This document shows, in pieces, positions 10,851-21,643 of a DNA stretch of 64,000 bases; the stretch's first letter is position 1; every line of letters begins with the position of its first letter. Made by a program: the position numbers and the translations under genes. The notes beneath the pieces are model-generated. The model was given only the letters and a program-made list of their open reading frames with translations, made no database searches and was not told where the DNA came from. Source of the DNA: Spinellus fusiger (taxonomy: Eukaryota > Mucoromycota > Mucoromycetes > Mucorales > Phycomycetaceae); contig JALLLS010000043.1 in assembly GCA_025094145.1 (NCBI GenBank), forward strand, positions 186,001 to 250,000. The letters are read 5' to 3'.

Positions 10851-11370
10851 TGTTGTATTCTGACTTTAATCCAAAGATTCTCCATGAATTGGCCAACAAT
10901 GAGTAGTGTGCTGTGACATATCAGAATACTCTATAAAAGCTTGAGTACACACAAGTACCATAGTAAGCTCTGTATCATTTCACTGACCAGTCGTGACTAC
11001 AAACCAAACTTATTATCTCAGTGTACTATTAGACACTTCAGAGCTGCACTCATCCATATATCCTAACAGGACAATAATGACCTATCAGAGTCAATTGAGT
11101 AAAGACTCATAATAACTGATAGTTCTATAATGGAGTGCTTATCCAAGGAGCCAACCATAAGGCTCCTTATGTAATCTACCATATAATAGATCATCTACAA
11201 TAATCACATAGTTGCATCTATCAATAAGCGATGACATGGACTAATCATTAACTGCCAAAAGGTATAATGCCACTGAAGGATAAGCACCCATAAAAAGCAT
11301 AAATAAGGAACTACTCTTCACTCAATAAAAATCATTTTTGTTTAGTCTTTTTATCCTACTTGACTGAATA
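10851..11370 (+). mobile_element. LTR-like segment joined to half a Tc1 element, copy 2
   Basis: Begins TGTTGTATTCTGAC at the exact point where Tc1 similarity ends, has a TATA box (TATAAAAG near 10933) and an AATAAA signal near 11325, and ends around GAATA/AATTACA. It aligns in inverse orientation to 45940-46327 (388 bp); this copy is longer by about 110 bp. No protein-coding retroelement sequence is adjacent. Confidence 0.55.
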
Positions 11371-11949
11371 ATTACAGAAAGGAAATTAATAGAAAATTAA
11401 CTATTGAACAAGCTAATTTTAATGAACAACTTGGTAGTATGAGATTTCAAATTGAAAGTCATTTCTCTACTTTCTGTAATACTATAATTAAAGGCAGTGA
11501 TAGATCTAAGAGGTATGTAGGTCTCGAGAGAGATTGACTACCAACACAAAGACCGCACACAAAAGAGGGAATTGGGGAATGTACTTCACGGAGTAGTCTT
11601 TCTGTTAATTCAGAAAGAGTGATGACGGGGACCAAAGAGCGTTCACCAACAATAGTGACAGAAAACCAAAAGAGTATGTAACCTACGGTGTTACAGGGAT
11701 GGATAAAGGAACTGTGATATAATAGAGAAAGAGTGAAGGAATAGAAAGCACTGTTTGTTTTGATATTTAGAGCGAGCCTAGCCTCTACAATACGATTCAA
11801 AAGATACCAAGGAAACTCGATGTTTATTTTGAGAAGTCTGTGGTACGCTATAAATACACAATATCATCAGTGGAATGCTAGTCCTATGTATTTAGCTATT
11901 TCGATATATATTAAACAAGGTCTCAGTAACTTCCGAGCCAACAGATAGA
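11371..11949. other. Unassigned region with a 113-codon open frame
   Basis: The minus strand carries an open frame at 11459-11800 with hydrophobic and Ser/Thr-rich stretches and no recognised domain. Its position between repeats and the lack of a plausible exon partner argue for a relic or a chance ORF. Confidence 0.35.
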
Positions 11950-12060
11950 CATTCTCGCCTATCATCACACTATATTATGACTGTAGCTACTGCCTAAGTG
12001 CATTCCCTCATAGCAATAGAATCTATACCCTATAGTATTCGATAGCATCCCCTTCTCAGT
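11950..12060 (-). repeat. R1 fragment, inverted
   Basis: The stretch TGACTGTAGCTACTGCC followed by CATTCCCTCATAGCAATAGAATC is the reverse complement of R1 copy A around 6160-6215. It is a small internal fragment without termini. Confidence 0.6.
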
Positions 12061-13491
12061 TTAGTAGTCGTAGTTGATATTTCCAAAAGGAGTGGTAATT
12101 ACAAATATAGAAAATGTCTTTACGACAACCTTGTCGTGATGTAGCTTTTCTTTTATGGATAGTGACATATCTAGTGAAGCCAACTAAAGGAAGAAAGGTG
12201 AACAGAAGAAATAAAGCAGACTAAAAGATAGCTCGTCTTTAAGATGCAATGATTATATCATAGTTGGCAGAATTAGCACTTGGAAAATAGTATAAAAGAA
12301 GTATTGAATTGAATGAATAAAGACCAGGGTTCTACTACACGTTTAACTGTCCGGATTTCCTTTGATACCTAAGATCAAAGAGGACAACCTATCCACCCAT
12401 CCACATAAAAAGAGAGAAAGAGAAACATATTTCTATTTATTTATTTATTTTCACTCTACTCTCATGGGCTATTTGGAAATGGATTCACAGACATTTGTCT
12501 TAAACAGTGCATCTGCGTTATTGCCTACAGTTGGGATTCAACCTGAAAATTAGCTAAACCATCACAACCCCAGAAGAACAATAGAGTTTTATCTCCATAG
12601 TAGTACATAATTAGCGGTTGGAGGGTTGGATTCAAAAGAACCTTTTTCTTTTATTTTTCATGAAAAATATGTTTATAAATCCTCAGCACATACAACTATT
12701 TGTTTATTTGTTTATTATAGAACATAAAGACAGGCCTGATTAACAAGTCAAACAATACAATGGACAAAAACAAGGATTTTGTCCATTGATACAGTGCCAT
12801 CGTATCTTTAACAATGTTGGAAAAGCAAACCCCACAAACATATTATAATAAACCAAAAGTGTGGAGACAAGTCTCTTGAATGTGGTGTATGTAGCCTCCT
12901 TATTGGTCAAAAGTATAACATCTCTTTACCGCCCGCAGCCACATAGCATCCAATTGAGAACATTATTTGGAAGCCAAGACTCATCCATTGCTTCACCAAG
13001 CACCCTGTTTCTCTTTTCACAGTGCCTGGGTCTGTTCATAGTAAATAGACACAAAATAAGTCTATGAAAGAATAGCAGTTCTACGAGATAATAAGCTGAT
13101 AGGCCATCTGTCGTTTTGTGGGGTTTAAGTTATTTTTGAGTGGCTTTTGGGCTGTATTTGTGGGATAGTCTCGTAGTCTAAATGTTCATTGGACAGAAAG
13201 AACACAGACATAACACACTGAAAACAGCCAACTAATAATAAAAACTACAATATGAGTCTTCTACTATGAGAGCATACCTTTAGAGACAATAAAACATGGT
13301 TGGAGAGAGGGAATAGTCCTTCTCACATTATAAACATCACCAAGATCAAGCACCAGACCCAAAGGGTATCTCAATAAGCTCTAACCAAATATCAGAATAT
13401 CAGAATGCTTGTAGTAAGCATAATTATAAGCGTCATATAAATTTACATTTTATAGTTCAACTCAGTTTTACTGCTTTTCGCCATCAAGACA
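12061..13491. other. Intergenic region
   Basis: About 1.4 kb without a recognisable gene. It holds short open frames (12362-12553, 12861-13067), AT-rich tracts and the presumed promoter of the downstream phosphotransferase gene. No RNA gene or repeat was recognised. Confidence 0.5.
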
Positions 13492-15000
13492 ATGACAAAA
13501 GAAACTGGACAAGCAACTTCCTCCATTCGTAGCGGGTAAGGTGGTTTCTTCAGCGTCAACAAACTAATGCCTGTAGACACGAGATCGATGTTCAAACACT
13601 CGAGAAATACCTCACAAAGCATATTCCAGGCTTTAGCTCACCACTCCAAGTCAGTCAGTTCAAATTGGGCCAGTCCAACCCAACCTACCTCCTGAAAGAT
13701 AGCAAGTAAGTCTATTGAATAAGTGTGTGTGTGCGTGTAGCAACAAAGGCACTGTTCCTTAATACATCCTTCTATTATAGCCAACAACAGTATGTTCTCC
13801 GTAAGAAGCCTCCAGGTGCTCTTATTTCTGCTACAGCCCATGCCATTGAACGTGAATACCGGATTATCCATGCTCTTGGTACTCGATCTGATGTTCCTGT
13901 CCCAAAAGTGTACTGTCTTTGCAATGACAACTCTGTAATTGGTACATCTTTCTATGTAAGAAATAGCGTCTTTTACAAACAAACAAACAAACAAACAAAG
14001 ATATGTTCTTGTGCTTATTAGCTCACTCTTAGGTGATGGAATTCCTTCAAGGTCGCATCTACTCAGACATCAGAATGCTCACTCTGCCCTATGAAGAACG
14101 TAGATTATGGTAATAGAGGCAATAGAGGCAATAGAAAACTCTGTTCTTATTCTCTCTCTTGTTTAGCTGGCTCTCTGCTATTGACACACTGGTTAAATTG
14201 CACAAGATCGATATTCATGCCATTGGTCTTAGTGATTATGGCCGTAACCATGGATTCTATACACGCCAAATGAAGTCGCTTTCCATAGTATCCAAGGCTC
14301 AGGGAGAGACAAAGGACAAAGAGACCAGCGAGTTAGTAGGCGCTATTCCACGTCTTGATGAATTGTTCTCTTGGTTTGAACAAAACCAAGTAGCTGACAA
14401 GGCCACAATTATCCATGGAGATTATAAGGTAGGGCATTGCCGTAGTAGGAATAGGACTAACAAACACACTTATAGATTGATAACTTGGTAAATACAGAGG
14501 TGTATGACTGTATGTCTCTAATCTTCAATAGATTTTCCATCCTACAGAATCTCGTGTCATTGGTGTTCTTGACTGGGAGCTGTCTACCATTGGACACCCC
14601 TTGTCTGACTTGTCTAATCTGTTACAGCCATTCTATGTACCTTGTACTATGTCTGAAGGCATAATGATAGGATTCAAGGGCTTAAAGGAATTGCCTGTTC
14701 CTGGAGTAGAGGAACTGATGAAGTCCTACTGCCAACTTATTGGTGAGCCTTATCCTATTCGTGGATGGTCATTTGCTATTGCATTCTCGTTCTTTAGAGT
14801 AAGTTTATTGAGAAAAAAAAAGCACTAACTTATACTATTAGATTACTGTCATTTTACAAGGGATTGCAGCTAGAGTGGCCCGTAAGCAGGCCTCTTCTGA
14901 AGAAGCTGTGAAATATGCAAGACTATTCAAACCAACAGCTCAGATAGCATTTGATATTATTGAACAAGGAGTTTTAGGTTCAAAGAGTAGCAAACTCTAA
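13492..15000 (+). CDS. ACAD10/11-type phosphotransferase (APH/choline-kinase fold)
   Basis: Eight exons (13492-13535, 13577-13705, 13781-13955, 14033-14109, 14167-14428, 14476-14487, 14532-14798, 14842-15000) join to 374 residues. The protein is an aminoglycoside-phosphotransferase-fold kinase like the N-terminal domain of ACAD10/ACAD11, which phosphorylates 4-hydroxyacyl-CoAs in beta-oxidation. Visible motifs are the N-lobe QSNPTYLL...YVLRKKPPG, the [10 protein letters not shown] helix, VMEFLQGR, the Brenner motif HGDYKIDNL and the metal-binding [16 protein letters not shown]. No acyl-CoA dehydrogenase domain follows, so this is a stand-alone kinase as in other fungi. The IDNL part of the active site is encoded by a 12-nt microexon. 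It is tail to tail with CGI121, with stops 107 bp apart. Confidence 0.88.
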
Positions 15001-15107
15001 TAAACTCTAGCATCCTATCTACACAAACTGTACACAGACATGCACATGTATGTATGAAGATTAATAGAAAGTGAGAGATAAACAGAGATAATAGATAGAG
15101 CTATGCG

Positions 15108-15879
15108 TTAAAGTCCCTTGAGAGCCATAGCACCAGCCACTAGCTGCATAATTCTATCTGGATCCTCTTTCATATCTCCTGTCTGGTAGTACTATTCGAG
15201 TATAAAGTTCAGCAAAAACTATTCATTTCCTGCATCTCTCTCTCTCTTGCCTTTTGAATGCGCTTCAAATCCCTTATCTCTACTAAGGCGTCTAAAGAGG
15301 TCAAGTCTCCTTTGATGTTCTGATCCATAAATTCACGTGCCTGCTAATGTTCAGTTTGCAATGCTTACAGATATGTTTACCTCTGTCGCATCTCCTCCTA
15401 CTTTAATAGCAAGGATATCGGTGGTAGTGTCTTCAATACCAAAGCGACGCAATGACTGTGCAATCTGTTCACAGTTGTTATTCAGTCACTCCCGACTCTA
15501 TATTTGTGTGTGTGTGCGTGTGTGTGTGGAGAGAGAGAGGTGTGGAATACCTACGTGGATAGTAGACGAAAAGTCAAATACAATCTCAGAGTAGAGATTA
15601 TGAGACTTTAGATTATCATTCTGCTCATCATGAATGGCTCTATGAACAGCAAGCATAACATGGAAAGAGTTCACCACCTTATGAAAAGACAGCACTAATA
15701 TCAATACAAGGAAAGAAACAGATGGTCTATACCAGACAGGCATTCACAAGTGCACATGTTAGCGTAGAGTCTTGCTGAACTAGTCTTTGGCGCAGTTCGG
15801 GTGCATTCTTCACATTCCTATACAGACCAATGTAAACTTGTCCGCGCGTAGGATAAAGTTCAATACTATGAGATTCCAT
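15108..15879 (-). CDS. CGI121: KEOPS/EKC complex subunit Cgi121 (TPRKB homologue)
   Basis: Five exons (15879-15733, 15677-15555, 15464-15381, 15340-15220, 15178-15108) join in frame to 181 residues, the normal Cgi121 length. Cgi121 binds the Bud32 kinase in KEOPS, which makes t6A37 on ANN-decoding tRNAs and affects telomeres. The N-terminus MESHSIELYPTRGQVYIGLY-RNVKNAPELRQ matches the family's LFxNVxNAxEL. Further matches are FHVMLAVHRAI, LYSEIVFDFS, the IAQSLRRFGIEDTTTDILAI strand, and the C-terminal helix DPDRIMQLVAGAMALKGL. Introns are short (35-90 nt). One donor (GTTTTT after 15220) is weak, but the frame demands it. Confidence 0.88.
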
Positions 15880-16230
15880 GAGTTGAATAACCTTATGAAG
15901 AAATCCCTGACAGGAAAAAAAGATATGAGCTGTGACTGTTTATAGAGTGGTTGTTTCCTTTGCTTTTATATGACAATAGCTTAATAGTATTACAAATATG
16001 GAAGTGTTTGATCCCTGGCATATTAATATATGCTTGTAGTCCTTCCTATGTCTTTGGAAGAGATTGATTTTGTAATTTATATAGACTAATGTATCAGATA
16101 GAAAAGGTATATAAGCTACCCATCTATTAGATAGAAGAAAGCTTTGCAAAATATATTTCTTATATTACAAACGCACCTTTTGTTTCTGATTTTTGAACAA
16201 TAGGCTCTATAATTACTGAAAAATCACTTT
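15880..16230. other. Intergenic region upstream of CGI121
   Basis: About 350 bp containing the presumed CGI121 promoter. A 69-codon minus-strand open frame (15940-16149) shows no recognisable feature. Confidence 0.5.
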
Positions 16231-17712
16231 TTAAGAAGGGTGAATCCGGCTATTTGATTAGTTGATGGATGATGCGCAATCACCCTCATTGAATTTGTTT
16301 AATATATTTGTTGGGAAGCATGGGGATAAAGGGGAAAGAAGAGACTTATATCTATTGTATGAAGCACCTTTTTTCTTTATAGATATTGAAAAGTCAACAC
16401 ATTATTTCAAATGGATATTCAGAATATTACATTTGTGGAAAATAGGAAAAGATGGAAGATGGAAGATGATGGGGCATTTATTACTTGTTGAAGGCTGGAT
16501 TAAAGTTGGGTATGATTGTGAGTGTGATTGTAATAAAGTCTATAGTTTAGAATAGCATCAGGAATATCAAAGAGTGTAGATCACTATTACATTTGGAGAG
16601 TCATGGAAAACATGAAAATTGAATGGGAGAGACTTTGGACACCCGGAAAGGATCTATTTGCCTCACATAATCAACTGAAATTGGGAATATTGAAGATTCA
16701 GGCTGTTGTATGTAGAAACACCCTTATCAGCTACTGCAATCAGTCAATGTTTGTATCTTTTTATATAGATTACAAGCCACCCTTCACTGAAAAAATACAA
16801 GGAGAAACAGCTTTGGTGGATAGGTGGGCTGGCTGTCATACTGAAGCCTATGCTAGAGGGTGGAAAAGGATCAATAAAATTAGGGCTATTTGATTACTAG
16901 CCCACACAAAGTCCTGAATTAAGCTCAATTGAACACATCTGGTGGGCCTTGGAAAGACGAATTGCAGAGAAAAAGAGTAGCTATTACCAATGTAGAATGT
17001 TGGTGTTGAACTTGCATAACAATAAATTCAAAGTATGACAGATAGATAGCAGGCTGTAACTGATGCCAAAGGAGGCCATACAAAATACGAATTCCTATTA
17101 TTTTGTCTATTTTAGATAATTAAAGATATTGAGCTTTGATATGCTTATGTTTGAATGTATTTGATCAAATGTTGAGTGTTTTATTTGATGTTGAACATGA
17201 GTTTCCATTTTGCCCTAATATTTATATTCAAAAGTATTCAATTCAATTGGGTGTGGCTGCATTCACACTTTCTTGAACAAGTATGCTAATCCTCATCATA
17301 TACCCAATAACCTTTTTTGGGTGAACTATCTTCAAAATAAATATACAAACTGTTATGGATATGGCCATGAGCTACATACTTTTTCTTTCTACAGGACAGT
17401 TAGGTTTGAATATAAATGTGTTCATTCAATGACCAAAAATGTCAAGATAAGCACAATAAAACACTACTGCTTCAGATTGATGTACATAAATGACTCCAAT
17501 CACTTGCATTTATTTGGCAAGCCCTTTCATTAGTATAGAGTATATGCTAACATTGAGCAAGTTTGTCTGAATTTCATACAGCATAAAAAAGAACAGGGTG
17601 GATTGTACATTAACTAATCAAATTATTTTTGGACCTAAGAAGCCATTGTTGACATTATCACATCAATGGGTGATAAATATTAAATAGTATTATTCAATGT
17701 TATTAAGGGCTA
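16231..17712 (+). mobile_element. Tc1-like element with degenerate transposase
   Basis: The left end TTAAGAAGGGTGAATCC... and the internal TTTGATTAGTTGATG are mirrored by an inverted copy near 17590-17615 (AACTAATCAAATTAT). A plus-strand transposase relic includes a MM-GHLLLVEGWIKVG block (about 16465-16510), PTQSPELSSIEHIWWALERRI (about 16898-16960) and AKGGHTKY-like sequence near 17070-17090, with stops and frame changes between. A shorter relative lies at 9732-10152. The open frames at 16262-16555, 16603-16893 and 17273-17533 are parts of this relic or of its non-coding arms, not separate genes. Confidence 0.6.
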
Positions 17713-17820
17713 TCTATCTTCTCTGAACTAAGAATGCTACACAGTCCACAAGATACCAATAAAATAAAGTAAATACAATATGCTTATAGAATCAACTTAG
17801 GGTTCTTACATTCATTTGAT

Positions 17821-18360
17821 TTTTATGGGAGACTGATGAAGAGCCTGTAGCAAGTTATTCAGGTGTGAATCCTACCAGAAGAATGACAATAAAAGGAAAA
17901 GGCATGTGGAGGATGTTGAAGAAAGAAGGATTAAAACTCTATCTTATCAATGAATTCAAAATATCGGGTCTGTGTCCTGAGTGCAAGTTCTTATCTTTGG
18001 AAACATTTAAACATGTCAAGAACTCCAGGCCCTATCAACGAACAAAAATGCTTCAAGTTAAATGTCATGGTCTTCTCAGGTCATTTCTTCTTAACTTTAT
18101 ATTTTAAAAAAGAAACTCATCTTTCTCCTTTCAAATAGATATTCAAACCAAAATTGTATAAAAGACAAGAGATTGAGGCTTTGGAATTGTGATATTGCTG
18201 CTATATTGAACCTTAGACATAGTCTAATGTCTCCAAGGGAAAATAGTACCCACCCATAGCACTCTTGTAGATGTAACAAAGGAAAGCATGACTCCAAAGA
18301 TACACCTAGAACCAAGAAAAGGTCTAAACCTTCTGGTTTATCCTTTTCCTCCCCAGTGAT
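17821..18360 (+). pseudogene. Fanzor relic B, C-terminal part (different lineage from relic A)
   Basis: Plus-strand Fanzor-type nuclease fragment. It opens with DEEPVASYSGVNPTRRM and GKGMWRMLKKEG, then LINEFKISGLCPEC, which carries the RuvC-II Glu followed by zinc-ribbon cysteines. The exon continues LETFKHVKNSRPYQR...KCHGLLR and breaks near 18078, where an intron-like stretch ends in AAATAG at about 18140. Near 18172 it resumes with RLRLWNCDIAAILNLRHSLMSPREN, where D is the RuvC-III Asp. After that a stop follows PTHP. The N-terminal half and the RuvC-I Asp are absent; 17580-17820 is the tail of a Tc1-like element. The order and spacing fit fungal Fanzor proteins well. It is probably inactive. 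Confidence 0.78.
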
Positions 18361-18399
18361 AGATGGAGCCTTGGTTAACTAACTGACGGATACTCATGA

Positions 18400-19878
18400 T
18401 ACAGATAAACTATCTAAAAAGTGATATAGTGTGTTTTATTGGATTTTGTCATACAAAAGACATTAAAATATCTAGTAGTTATAAATCCCAAATCTTTCAT
18501 AAAAGAAGAATGTGCCGATAACGACACTAATGGGTTTCATTTGAAATTAACTTGGTCAAGAATAGACATGTACTTTTGTCTATTTATTAACTAAAGAAAG
18601 ATAGATCCGAGGTTTGATGTATTACAGATTTAATTACTGTTCATTCGAAAAACTGCTGCCTTTATTGCATCTACTTTTCACACAAAACGTTCTGGACTGT
18701 AGACAGCATCTCCAGGGATAATCCATAAAACACACTCACGGAGATATATGATATTATGGTAACGCAGTACAAAGCTCTCTTCTTGTCTCTTCTGCTATCC
18801 CTTGGCTGCACTACTTTATATTACCCAACTTGGATGTTGTAATAAAGACAACTGAGCTTTTCTACTTGTTCATTTGTGTATAACATGCACATTATTCTTC
18901 GAGAACAAGGCAAAACTTTTAGGAGTATCCTATAAAGTGGTTTATCTGCTGTACGCCCAAAAGATAAAAGTAGATGGATCCAACACCACTTTACCCCACC
19001 TACCATTAAATAACTCTTATGCACACCATCATTTTATCTCTCTATTCCCTTTTTCTACTTTCTTTTATTTCCTTCTATCTTTGTCTATCGCTATCTCCCA
19101 AGAGAAGGGATAAGGAAAACATAGTCATCAGCAGACACACAGTTCTATTAAATGTACATGTGGTACACTAGAAATCCTATAACAAGTAAAATAAACATAA
19201 GTTAGTTGCGAATTATGTTAGACAAGAGTCTGTAGATTAGGTTTTCATAACTCCTTTTCGGTCTACCCGCATCATTGCTTCAACAGGAACCTTCTAGAGA
19301 AGACACAACAACCTAAACTATACATAATGTTTTATATGCTCAATAATACAGAGGTATTTTTCATTAGATTACTCCTTGTTGAACAAAAAATCGTTGTTTA
19401 TTCTAAAAATACAAGCAGTGTGTTCCTGGTTATGATGTCTACGTCTTTTGATTTCTCATGTATCAGAGAAAAAAATAGATGAAAAAAAGCCCCCAATAAT
19501 CTTCAATTCATCTTTTGAACGTATTCACTGGTAGTTTTATTAACCAATAACTTCTCAAGACATAGTATGATGCTCATGAATACTTCAAAGAATAGATAGA
19601 ATGTTACTATAATAGAATTCATGGATTTGTGTCTGTTAATGAAAGAACCCTTGTTTCCCATACTTCGCTTATTTGACAGCCTTATAAGTTTAAGATATTG
19701 TTTCATTTCTATCACTTGATGCCTATTTTTCATTCGTATGCCTTTATAATTCACCCTTTTAAATCTCATGTGCTCATAAGAGTGATGTTAATGTATGATT
19801 AAAGTGATACGCAAACATAGTACATCTTTTTAAATCTTCAGGGTACACCTTTTTTTTATATTTAAATATCGCTTTAAT
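18400..19878. other. Non-coding / unassigned region
   Basis: About 1.5 kb of AT-rich sequence between Fanzor relic B and R1 copy B. Short open frames (18821-19024 -, 18874-19113 +, 19503-19769 -) carry no recognisable motif. No confident feature was found. Confidence 0.5.
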
Positions 19879-20040
19879 ATACACCAGGAGATTTTTGGGA
19901 TATAAAAGTAAATACACGGACAATAGAATCACACTTTTTTTATGATTGGCTGATGTGTTTAAAAAAGATATTTTCAGAAAGTATTGGTGCATTTTTGGGA
20001 AATAAAACAGTGTAGAAATGTATTATTGTTCAAAAAGACT

Positions 20041-21615
20041 TACACTATTTTCAATTATTATTGTCGCACATTTGGAAAAAAAACTTAGCACACAAGTTGA
20101 AAAAAACTTGTCACATTAATAGATTAAAAGATGGCGTATAAGTTGGATGCGACAAATGCGACATAAATGTTTTATTGTTAAAGAGGCTTCTCTTGTAAGT
20201 AATCCTCAAATCTATCGACAGAGTATTTGAAAAATCTTCTGAGATCACCGAGAAGAACTTGGTTAGATGCATCGGCGATTCTAGATGATAGCGTTTCTTC
20301 TTCCAAGAGTCTTTCTCTTTTCAACTTGCTTTTGCAAACAGACCAGAATTGCTCGATGGGATTCAATTCTGGTGAGTAAGGGGGAAGATAAACACACTTG
20401 TACCCACAGCCTTCAATGAAGCTTTTAATGTCTTCATTCATGTGGATAGGAGCGTTGCCCATAATCAAGTAATTATCCTTGAAAACATCTGGGAAATTGT
20501 CCATGACATCCATTGTATCGCTCAAGAAATTAATATAGTGGCTAGTAACAGTGCCTTTGCTTTGTTTCTGGGAAGGCCTACTAGATCTAGTAGTTCTTCT
20601 CTTCTTTGAAACAGGCAACATTCGAGGCCGTCTTACTTTTATATTGACAAGGCCTTGAGCAGATGTTGCTCCCAGGATGGTTGTTGTTTTAGCCCTCGTT
20701 CTTGGTACTTTTACTACTGCACAAGTACCTACTTTTGACCAAGCAAAAGTACGCTTCATGTTGATGTGGAATGCCGCCTCATCTATAAAGACACAGTTGC
20801 TCATGTAGTCCATATCTGTCTCCATCCATTTTTGTACCCACTCTTTTCGATCCTTGATCTTTTCAGGACTATTACGATCAACTGAATGAAAATGGGCTCT
20901 TTTCAGACTGATCTTACAATTTTTGGTGAAAAAATTGTAGAGAGCTGTTTTCGATATCTCTAAATCATTAAAAGACGTTCTCAAACTCTCCATCATTTGA
21001 TCCAGGACTAAAGAGGGCTGATCGTCCAATAAATCGACTGAAAATCTTTTGTGGCTATCATCAAGTAGTGCTGGTCTACCAACTGACCTTCCACTACCTT
21101 CTTTTCTGGCAATTGATGTCTGAGGATTCTGCTGATCGTTTGAGCACCATTGCTGAGCAGTGCGTGGGTTGATTTGAAGTTTCAGTGCAGCAGCTCTGAC
21201 GCTCACACCCCTTTCATAAATCAACACAAACAACTGCTCTTTTTCGGAATCTTTGTAGTGCCTGTGGATGCCAGGAGCTCTGTTATCCTCTTCCGTATTG
21301 ACATCTCTGTCTACGGATTGTTGTACAGTTCTTCTTTCTGGCTTCTCGGGTGGTTTGAGGTCAAGGTACATCCCGAAATTTGTAACCGTCTCAATGGGGT
21401 ACGTCTCCTCGTCTACCTCCATCTCCACTACTGTAAAAGCTATGCCTTCATCATTATAGATATTTACTTGGCCGTCTTCGTGCACAATGTTATTCATTTT
21501 TTAAGAAAAGTAAAATGTAAGAAAGCCTCAAGTACTTAGAATACGCCAGTTTTAAATCTTTTACTATGCCAAATTTTAATTTATTAATGCGACAATAATA
21601 AGTGAAAATAGTGTA
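20041..21615 (-). mobile_element. Nearly intact Tc1/mariner element (1575 bp)
   Basis: Terminal inverted repeats of 28 bp: the left end TACACTATTTTCAATTATTA (continuing TTGTCGCA) equals the complement of the right end except for one position (A versus C at base 14). TA is present at both borders, the Tc1/mariner target duplication. It contains one uninterrupted transposase gene (20178-21497, minus). The TIR start TACACTATTTTC is shared with the deleted derivatives at 6624 and 23652, so the three belong to related subfamilies. Confidence 0.9.
20178..21497 (-). CDS. Tc1/mariner-family DDE transposase, full-length ORF with altered second catalytic Asp
   Basis: A single ORF of 439 residues. Residues about 1-55 form an acidic N-terminus with YLDLKPPEKP. 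About 80-125 is an HTH domain (EKEQLFVLIYERGVSVRAAALKLQINPRTAQQW). The DDE core follows: NCVFIDEAAFHINM (first Asp, about 238), LIMGNAPIHMNEDI (about 351), PPYSPELNPIEQFWSVCKSKL (catalytic Glu, about 386), and a C-terminal helix ending FEDYLQEKPL. In the family the second block reads xMDNAxxH; here the Asp is Gly (codon GGC, one transition from GAC). The ORF is open but is predicted to lack cleavage activity unless the residue is compensated. It could still bind TIRs. Confidence 0.92.
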   Translation of the reverse strand: MNNIVHEDGQVNIYNDEGIAFTVVEMEVDEETYPIETVTNFGMYLDLKPPEKPERRTVQQSVDRDVNTEEDNRAPGIHRHYKDSEKEQLFVLIYERGVSVRAAALKLQINPRTAQQWCSNDQQNPQTSIARKEGSGRSVGRPALLDDSHKRFSVDLLDDQPSLVLDQMMESLRTSFNDLEISKTALYNFFTKNCKISLKRAHFHSVDRNSPEKIKDRKEWVQKWMETDMDYMSNCVFIDEAAFHINMKRTFAWSKVGTCAVVKVPRTRAKTTTILGATSAQGLVNIKVRRPRMLPVSKKRRTTRSSRPSQKQSKGTVTSHYINFLSDTMDVMDNFPDVFKDNYLIMGNAPIHMNEDIKSFIEGCGYKCVYLPPYSPELNPIEQFWSVCKSKLKRERLLEEETLSSRIADASNQVLLGDLRRFFKYSVDRFEDYLQEKPL

Positions 21616-21643
21616 TATGTATCTTAGTTTAGTGCAGCAATAG

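Noticed and set aside
10675..10863. 62-aa ORF (+), nearly identical to 46315-46503 (-)
   Set aside because: In both places it is antisense to the Tc1 transposase relic; the conserved protein reads on the other strand.
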